From: Mycobacterium sp.
Lineage (GTDB): Bacteria > Actinomycetota > Actinomycetes > Mycobacteriales > Mycobacteriaceae
Direction: 5' to 3'
Assembly (NCBI GenBank): GCA_019246375.1
Contig: JAFAQO010000041.1
Span: 1 to 11,840 of the forward strand
DNA length: 11,840 bases
Numbering within the stretch: the stretch's first letter is position 1; every line of letters begins with the position of its first letter. Under the pieces are notes generated by a model. That model saw only the letters and a list, made by a program, of their open reading frames with translations. It was not told the DNA's origin and did not search any database. Made by a program: the position numbers and the translations under genes. This document shows, in pieces, positions 7,360 through 11,840 of the stretch.

Positions 7360-7781
7360 TGGGTGATGTAGGACTGCAGCTGCGCGTGCTCGGCTTCCAG
7401 TTCGTCGATCCGGGTCTTCACGACGTCACCGATACTGACGATGCCGACCAGCTTCCCGTCCTCCAGCACGGGCACGTGGCGCACCCGGTTCTCGGTCATC
7501 AGCGCGCTGATGGAATCGACGGAGTCACCTCTGCCGCAAGTGGCGATAACCGATGTCATGATCTTCGATACCGGCCATTCGAGCACACCGGCCCCGCTGG
7601 CGTGCAGCTGACGTACGACGTCACGTTCTGACACCATGCCCTCGATACCGCTCGATCCGAGCACCACCATGGCGCCGATATTGCGCTCGGCCAATCCGGC
7701 GAGCAGCTCGGTGACCGTGGCATCGGGATTGATTGTCGCCACCGCGTTGCCCTTGTTCCGCAATACGTCTTGGATCCGCAT
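7353..7781 (-). CDS. CBS-domain pair protein (Rv2406c-like)
   Basis: 142-aa cytoplasmic protein made almost entirely of two CBS motifs, a nucleotide-sensing module that binds AMP/ATP-type ligands; its partner is unknown. CBS1 spans about residues 12-62 (AVATINPDATVTELLAGLAE, IGAMVV, GMVSERDVVRQL). CBS2 spans about 78-127 (DSVDSISALMTENRVRHVPV, LVGIVSIGDVVK). A short acidic helix ends the protein (DELEAEHAQLQSYITQ). The length equals what I recall for M. tuberculosis Rv2406c. The ATG at 7781 is chosen because GGGAGG lies 5 nt upstream (7792-7787); the frame stays open further up to 7895 but without matching sequence. It is divergent from the RNase Z-like gene across 240 bp and convergent with the MazF-like gene. 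Such proteins often regulate enzymes by energy charge, but nothing here names the target. Confidence 0.92.
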   Translation of the reverse strand: MRIQDVLRNKGNAVATINPDATVTELLAGLAERNIGAMVVLGSSGIEGMVSERDVVRQLHASGAGVLEWPVSKIMTSVIATCGRGDSVDSISALMTENRVRHVPVLEDGKLVGIVSIGDVVKTRIDELEAEHAQLQSYITQG

Positions 7782-8021
7782 CAAAGCCTCCCGCCGGTTA
7801 TGAGCTGGTTCACACCAGGCTACGGCTAAGTTGCGCACCGGAAAAGGCCCGCGTTCGTTGCCCCGACGACCTCGCCGTCGGCTGGCAGAGATCACCCGAT
7901 CGGTACCGAAGATGTGGCCAATCGGCGAATTCGGCGCTGCGCCAGCGCGCTCTGTGACATATCTGACGAAAGGTCACGGGCCACGGTCCGCGGCTTCGGC
8001 GGAACTTCAACGGATGGCGTC

Positions 8022-8876
8022 ATGATCGAAATCACTCTGCTCGGCACCGGAAGCCCTATCCCCGACCCCCACCGGGCTGGGCCGTCGACGCTTGTGCGAG
8101 CCGACGGACAAGTGTTTCTGGTGGATTGCGGGCGTGGCGTGCTGCAGCGGGCGGCGGCCGTCGGCGTGGGCCCCAGTGCGTTGTCGGCACTGCTGTTGAC
8201 CCACTTGCACAGCGACCACATCGCCGAACTCGGTGACGTGCTGATCACGCGGTGGGTGACCACGTTCGTGCCGGATCCCGCTCCGCTGCCGATCATCGGG
8301 CCGCCCGGCACCGCCGAAGTGGTTGCGGCGACGCTGAAGGCCTTTGGCCACGACATCTGTTACCGGATTGCCCATCACGCCGATCTGACCGCACCGCCAT
8401 CGGTCGAAGTCCGCGAATACACCGAAGGTCCGGTGTGGGACCGCGACGGCGTAGCGATCCGGGTGGGGCCCACCGATCATCGGCCGGTATCGCCGACCAT
8501 CGGATTCAGAATCGAGTCCGGCTTCGAAGCCGGCAGAGTCTCGGTGGTGCTGGCCGGTGATACCGTGCCGTGCGGCAGCCTCGACGAGCTGGCATCACGG
8601 GCGGATGCGTTGGTACACACGGTAATTCGTAAAGACATCATCAGCCAGATCCCGCAGCAGCGAATCAAGGACATCTGCGATTACCACTCGTCGGTGCAGG
8701 AGGCGGCCGCCACCGCAAAGCGCGCCGGTGTGGGCACACTCGTCTTGACGCATTATGTGCCCGCCATCGCGCCGGGGCAGGAGGAGCAGTGGCGGGCGCT
8801 GGCCGCAACGGAATTCGACGGGGCGATCGAGCTCGGCGACGACCTACACCGAGTCGAGGTTCGGCCGCGATCGTGA
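8022..8876 (+). CDS. RNase Z-like metallo-beta-lactamase-fold hydrolase (Rv2407-like)
   Basis: 284-aa metal-dependent hydrolase of the ElaC/RNase Z group. RNase Z cuts tRNA precursors at the 3' end. Metal ligands are visible in order: HLHSDH at 61-66, H153 (PTDHRP), D180 (LAGD), H222 (DYHSS, matching the family His-Ser-Thr-type motif) and H244 (LTHYVP). The start [12 protein letters not shown] matches the family N-terminus. The frame continues upstream to 7914, but that part lacks family sequence. The stretch between residues 120 and 152 is short, and I see no clear flexible arm with a GP-rich exosite as in bacterial short RNase Z. It may therefore be a RNase Z relative acting on other phosphodiesters or esters. 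It converges with the membrane-protein gene, with only 3 bp between the stop codons (8876 and 8880). Confidence 0.88.
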   Translation: MIEITLLGTGSPIPDPHRAGPSTLVRADGQVFLVDCGRGVLQRAAAVGVGPSALSALLLTHLHSDHIAELGDVLITRWVTTFVPDPAPLPIIGPPGTAEVVAATLKAFGHDICYRIAHHADLTAPPSVEVREYTEGPVWDRDGVAIRVGPTDHRPVSPTIGFRIESGFEAGRVSVVLAGDTVPCGSLDELASRADALVHTVIRKDIISQIPQQRIKDICDYHSSVQEAAATAKRAGVGTLVLTHYVPAIAPGQEEQWRALAATEFDGAIELGDDLHRVEVRPRS

Positions 8877-8879
8877 CGG

Positions 8880-9560
8880 CTAACCAGGACCGCCGTGACG
8901 CGCCGGGATCATGGCACCGGCCACCACCAGCCAGAGCAACGCTGAGACACGCGCGATCGGCAAGATGACACCCAGCGCCGGCCAGATCAGTATCAGCGTC
9001 GTCAACTCGGCCAGTGCCGCGATAACCAACCCGACCCCGGCCGCCGGTTTGGTCAAAGGCCCTGGAGGCAGGCCGGCCATGGCCATCCCGGCGACGAGCA
9101 GCCCGAGCGCCACGACATGCCCAGGACCGCCGAGCAGAAACGCCAGGTAATAGAGCGCCGAAACGAGCGCGGTGTCGGTGCCGACTTCTGGCCGAGAAAG
9201 CGTCCAGCCCAGCGACGCGGTCAGGGCCAACGCGCCGGCCGCCAAGGTGCCGCCCGCCAGCGCGACCATGACTCCCGGCCCGCCCGCGCCCAGCCGACGC
9301 AGCCGGGAACTGGCCGTCGCAGCGTAGAGCGCCAACGGCACCGACGACGCGAACACGCTGAAGGCGATGACTTGTATCGCCTCCGGCTCGCCGCGGACAT
9401 ACTTGTGGACTGCTGTCGCAGGGCCATAGGGAAGTGGCATCACGCCGCCCATCGCCACTCCCACGGCCAGGCCGCCGAACAGCAGAGCAAGACACGCCGC
9501 CGCCAGCGACACCAGGCCCGGCCCACGCGGCAGGCGCGGTGGCGAGGTGGACTCCCTCAT
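8880..9560 (-). CDS. Polytopic membrane protein of unknown function, last gene of ATP-grasp/transglutaminase operon
   Basis: 226-aa, very hydrophobic protein with about six or seven predicted transmembrane helices (roughly residues 17-41, 61-83, 95-118, 131-149, 150-166, 171-193 and 195-216). The sequence is Ala/Gly/Leu/Val-rich with few charges and no signature I recognise. A short basic cytoplasmic head (MRESTSPPRLPRG) precedes the first helix. Its ATG at 9560 is 14 bp after the transglutaminase stop, so it is most likely translated from the same mRNA. In M. tuberculosis, from memory, a PE-family gene lies in this interval instead, so this looks like a lineage-variable position. It may serve the operon in the membrane or simply be a passenger. 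A four-helix DUF-type membrane protein or a small transporter cannot be excluded. Confidence 0.82.
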   Translation of the reverse strand: MRESTSPPRLPRGPGLVSLAAACLALLFGGLAVGVAMGGVMPLPYGPATAVHKYVRGEPEAIQVIAFSVFASSVPLALYAATASSRLRRLGAGGPGVMVALAGGTLAAGALALTASLGWTLSRPEVGTDTALVSALYYLAFLLGGPGHVVALGLLVAGMAMAGLPPGPLTKPAAGVGLVIAALAELTTLILIWPALGVILPIARVSALLWLVVAGAMIPARHGGPG

Positions 9561-9574
9561 CCCATGACAGATTA

Positions 9575-10414
9575 CTAAGCCAGCCGGGTGATTTCGACGA
9601 CCACGTCGAGGTCGGTCGCGCCTTCCCCGGAGTAAATGCCTTTCAGCGGGGAGACGTCGGCGTAGTCGCGGCCGACGCCCACACTGACGTACTGCTCGTT
9701 GATCTCGGTGTCATTGGTCGGGTCATAGTCCCACCAACCCCCGGTCCAGGCCTGGATCCAGGCGTGGCTTCGGCCATCGACAGTGTCCCCGACCACGGCA
9801 TCGCGTTTGGGAAGCAGGTACCCCGACACATATCGCGCGGGAATACCGATGCTGCGCAGGACAATCAGCGACAAGTGCGCGAAATCCTGGCAGACACCCT
9901 TGCCCTCGCGCAGTGCGTCCAGCCCGGACGAGTGCACACCGGTAACGCCCGGCAGGTATTCCAGTTCGCTGCGCGCCCACTGTGTCGCAGCGACGACCGC
10001 TTCGGCCGGTTCATGGTATTTGGCAATCCTTTTGCCCACCGCGGCGACGCGTTTGCTCACCGGCGCGTAGTCCGTCGGGCTGAGCACTTCGTCGAACCGG
10101 TCGATGACGGCCTCATCCAGCAGCTCAGTCCAGGTGAGCTTCGCCGTCGGCGGCTCTGGCTGGTCGGTTTCGACGACCGAGGAGGATGTCACCGTCAGCT
10201 CGGTGTGCGGTGCGTGCAGATCGAACGCCGTCACCGTGGTACCCCAGTAGTCGACATAGCGGTACCAGCGGGTGGCCGGTACCGTCTCGACGCGGTTGAG
10301 GATGACGTTTTGCCGAGCATCCGATCGCGGCGTCAGCCGGACTTCGTTGTAAGAGGCCGTCACTGGCGACGGGTAGGCATACCCGGTTTCGTGCACCACC
10401 CGCACCCGCCACAT
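9575..10414 (-). CDS. Transglutaminase-like cysteine hydrolase (Rv2409c-like)
   Basis: 279-aa protein, same length as I recall for M. tuberculosis Rv2409c, with a transglutaminase/papain-like fold. An N-terminal beta domain (about residues 1-75, MWRVRVVHETGYAYPSP and SYNEVRLTPR) precedes the core. The Cys-His-Asp triad is C175 (GKGVCQDFAH), H217 (GRSHAWI) and probably D231 (WWDYDPTND). The active site is complete, so activity is likely, probably as a protease or amidase acting on peptide or amide bonds rather than a cross-linking enzyme. No signal peptide is seen, so it probably acts in the cytosol. Its ATG overlaps the alpha-E stop by one base (TGATG at 10416-10412), which points to translational coupling. 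In the established genomic pattern it partners alpha-E and circularly permuted ATP-grasp proteins. Confidence 0.93.
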   Translation of the reverse strand: MWRVRVVHETGYAYPSPVTASYNEVRLTPRSDARQNVILNRVETVPATRWYRYVDYWGTTVTAFDLHAPHTELTVTSSSVVETDQPEPPTAKLTWTELLDEAVIDRFDEVLSPTDYAPVSKRVAAVGKRIAKYHEPAEAVVAATQWARSELEYLPGVTGVHSSGLDALREGKGVCQDFAHLSLIVLRSIGIPARYVSGYLLPKRDAVVGDTVDGRSHAWIQAWTGGWWDYDPTNDTEINEQYVSVGVGRDYADVSPLKGIYSGEGATDLDVVVEITRLA

Positions 10415-11391
10415 CAGGTCGTCCCCCGCGTAGCCGGCTGCGGGCGGCGTTCAGCGGCATCCGACCATGCCACCCACGGCACAGCGTGAAAGTACTGCAG
10501 CGCCAGAGCTTCTCCGACATCGCGGCAGGTCTTCTGCAAGCCGGCCAGCCGGGCTTCCAGTGATTCGAGCAGCACACCCGGTTCAATGAATTCCAGTTCG
10601 CTGCGGGCACGGCCGAGCAACCGCTGCGCCTCGGCCCTGGCCCCGACCCGGCTGTGCGGGTCGCGTAACAGTTCGTCGAGGTTGTGTTCGGCCAGCTTGA
10701 GCGAATAGAAGATCGACCGTGGGAACAGCCGGTCCAACAGGATGAATTCGACCACCCGGTTGGCGTCCAATACACCACGGTAGGTGCGCAAGTACGTGTC
10801 GTGGGCGCCGGCCGAGCGCAGCACGGTGACCCAGGCGGGCGACGAGGCGCTGTCCCCCACCCGGGACAGCAACAGCCGCACCGTCATGTCCACCCGTTCG
10901 ATCGCGCGACCCAGCATCATGAACCGGTAGCCGTCATCACGCGACAGCGTCGAGTCGGCCAGGCCGGCGAACATCGCCGCCCGACCCTCGATGAACGTTA
11001 GAAAACCATGCGGCCCAAAACGTTTGGCTGCGCGTTCACGTTCGGCAAGCGCGTTGTAGGTGGTGTTGAGGCATTCCCAGGTCTCGCTGGACGTCACTTC
11101 CCGTGCCGACCGTGCATTTTCCCGTGCGCACGTGACCGCCTCGACGATGGAGGAACCGCCCCGGGTGTTATGACTGAACGCGACGAGGTCGGTCAGCGAC
11201 CACACGTCCAGCTCGGTGTCCGGCGGCTGGATGCCGAGTACGTGCAGCAGCACCCGGGAGGTGTGGTCGGGGTCGACGCTGGAGTCTTCGAGCAGCTGGT
11301 GCACGGTGACGTCGAGAATGCGCGCGGTGTCGTCGGCACGCTCGACGTAGCGACCGATCCAATACAGCGCTTCGGCGTTGCGAGCCAGCAT
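10414..11391 (-). CDS. Alpha-E domain protein (DUF403, Rv2410c-like)
   Basis: 325-aa, all-helical cytosolic protein. The alpha-E domain opens with ARNAEALYWIGRYVERADDTARILD (about residues 3-27). It contains conserved stretches such as LGRAIERVDMTVRLLL (about 160-175) and DRLFPRSIFYSLKLAEHNLD (about 221-240), and ends in a short Pro/Arg tail. It has no recognisable catalytic motif; it is thought to be a structural or accessory partner of the ATP-grasp ligase and transglutaminase, and some proteins fuse these domains. It starts at 11391, 14 bp after the ATP-grasp stop, and its stop codon overlaps the next start by one base. This tight packing suggests that the three proteins are made together in fixed ratios. 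Confidence 0.92.
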   Translation of the reverse strand: MLARNAEALYWIGRYVERADDTARILDVTVHQLLEDSSVDPDHTSRVLLHVLGIQPPDTELDVWSLTDLVAFSHNTRGGSSIVEAVTCARENARSAREVTSSETWECLNTTYNALAERERAAKRFGPHGFLTFIEGRAAMFAGLADSTLSRDDGYRFMMLGRAIERVDMTVRLLLSRVGDSASSPAWVTVLRSAGAHDTYLRTYRGVLDANRVVEFILLDRLFPRSIFYSLKLAEHNLDELLRDPHSRVGARAEAQRLLGRARSELEFIEPGVLLESLEARLAGLQKTCRDVGEALALQYFHAVPWVAWSDAAERRPQPATRGTT

Positions 11392-11405
11392 CAGTCCATC
11401 ACCGC

Positions 11406-11840
11406 CTATTGCTGTTGTTGGGAGTGTTGATCGCTCGCCGCCCGGGAGGGCCGCGGCTGTGGTCGCTGGCCCGAGCCGTCGGCTTCCGGCTCGCCGGCCG
11501 GCACGGCCGGGGGCAGCGAACGCACGATCTGGGCGGCACCGAGCTCACGGTTGGCCACTGAGGCGCGCGATGCCAGAACCCAGGTGTCTTTGGAGCCGCC
11601 ACCCTGGCTGGAGTTGACGACCAGCGAGCCTTCAACCAGCGCCACCCGGCTCAGGCCGCCCGGCAGCACCCAAACGTCGTCGCCGTCGTTGACGGCGAAC
11701 GGTCGCAGATCGACATGCCTTGGCGCCAGGTTGTCTCCGACCTGGGTCGGGACGGTCGATAACTGCATCATCGGTTGGGCGATCCAGCTGCGGGGATCGT
11801 CGCGAATCTTCTTGCTGACGGTGGCGAGTTCCTTTTCCGA
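11406..11840 (-). CDS. Circularly permuted ATP-grasp protein, C-terminal part (Rv2411c-like; 5' end outside window)
   Basis: C-terminal 144 codons of a protein of about 550 aa in the family. The reading frame runs off the window end. Circularly permuted ATP-grasp proteins are predicted carboxylate-amine ligases that use ATP to make an amide or peptide bond. Conserved C-terminal segments are present: [55 protein letters not shown]. The catalytic ATP-binding core lies mostly outside the window, so its integrity cannot be judged here. The last 40 or so residues (from about SLPPAVPAG) are disordered-looking, Pro/Gln/Ser-rich and end in four glutamines (SQQQQ). It is the first visible gene of the operon; the operon start and promoter are off the edge. 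Confidence 0.88.
   Translation of the reverse strand, partial: SEKELATVSKKIRDDPRSWIAQPMMQLSTVPTQVGDNLAPRHVDLRPFAVNDGDDVWVLPGGLSRVALVEGSLVVNSSQGGGSKDTWVLASRASVANRELGAAQIVRSLPPAVPAGEPEADGSGQRPQPRPSRAASDQHSQQQQ

Noticed and set aside
6721..7781. The MazF-like gene and the CBS gene as a toxin-antitoxin pair
   Set aside because: They are convergent, not co-transcribed, and the neighbour is a two-CBS protein rather than a DNA-binding antitoxin.
7914..8021. 36 extra in-frame codons before the RNase Z-like gene
   Set aside because: The sequence is Arg-rich and unlike the family, whose N-terminus is [10 protein letters not shown] at 8022. This part is more likely the divergent intergenic region.
8876..8896. 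A short hairpin (ACGGC/GCCGT) between the RNase Z-like and membrane-protein stops
   Set aside because: The stem is only 5 bp with an 11-nt loop and no T-run; this is well within chance for this composition.
9434..10489. A 351-codon plus-strand open frame opposite the transglutaminase
   Set aside because: It is a shadow of the minus-strand gene, which has the full Cys-His-Asp triad; the plus-strand translation has no domain.

Overview
The window is high-GC DNA from a mycobacterium, most likely a slow-growing non-tuberculous species. Several products resemble the Mycobacterium tuberculosis proteins of the Rv2402-Rv2411c block in the same order: GH15 trehalase, lipoprotein LppR, translation factor LepA, a MazF-fold protein, a CBS-domain protein, a RNase Z-like hydrolase, transglutaminase, alpha-E protein and circularly permuted ATP-grasp. 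These correspondences come from memory of the families, not from a search.

Layout. Positions 1-153 hold the N-terminal end of a small membrane protein (minus strand). A divergent plus-strand pair follows: an FAD-dependent monooxygenase (207-1469) and a trehalase (1515-3527). Next, on the minus strand, is a decayed second copy of lppR (about 3535-3834) lying directly downstream of intact lppR (3926-4654). lepA (4770-6704, minus) is divergent from a MazF/PemK-like gene (6721-7335, plus). That gene converges with a small CBS-domain gene (7353-7781, minus). A RNase Z-like gene (8022-8876, plus) converges with the last gene of a minus-strand operon. In transcription order the operon runs: circularly permuted ATP-grasp (from beyond the window to 11406), alpha-E protein (11391-10414), transglutaminase (10414-9575), and a polytopic membrane protein (9560-8880).

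How the genes work together. The clearest multi-gene system is the minus-strand operon at 8880-11840. ATP-grasp, alpha-E and transglutaminase-like proteins form a widely conserved, poorly characterised set, predicted in the literature to make or modify peptide amide bonds. Here the genes are separated by 14 bp or overlap by one base, and a membrane protein of unknown function has been added at the end. The trehalase probably recycles trehalose, a central mycobacterial sugar. LepA is a ribosome-associated GTPase.

The most distinctive local features are the lppR relic, which has lost roughly 410 bp of its middle and now occupies three reading frames, and a textbook leaderless promoter in front of the MazF-like gene, 16 bp from the longest possible lepA start. 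No tRNA, rRNA, CRISPR array, insertion sequence or phage gene was seen.
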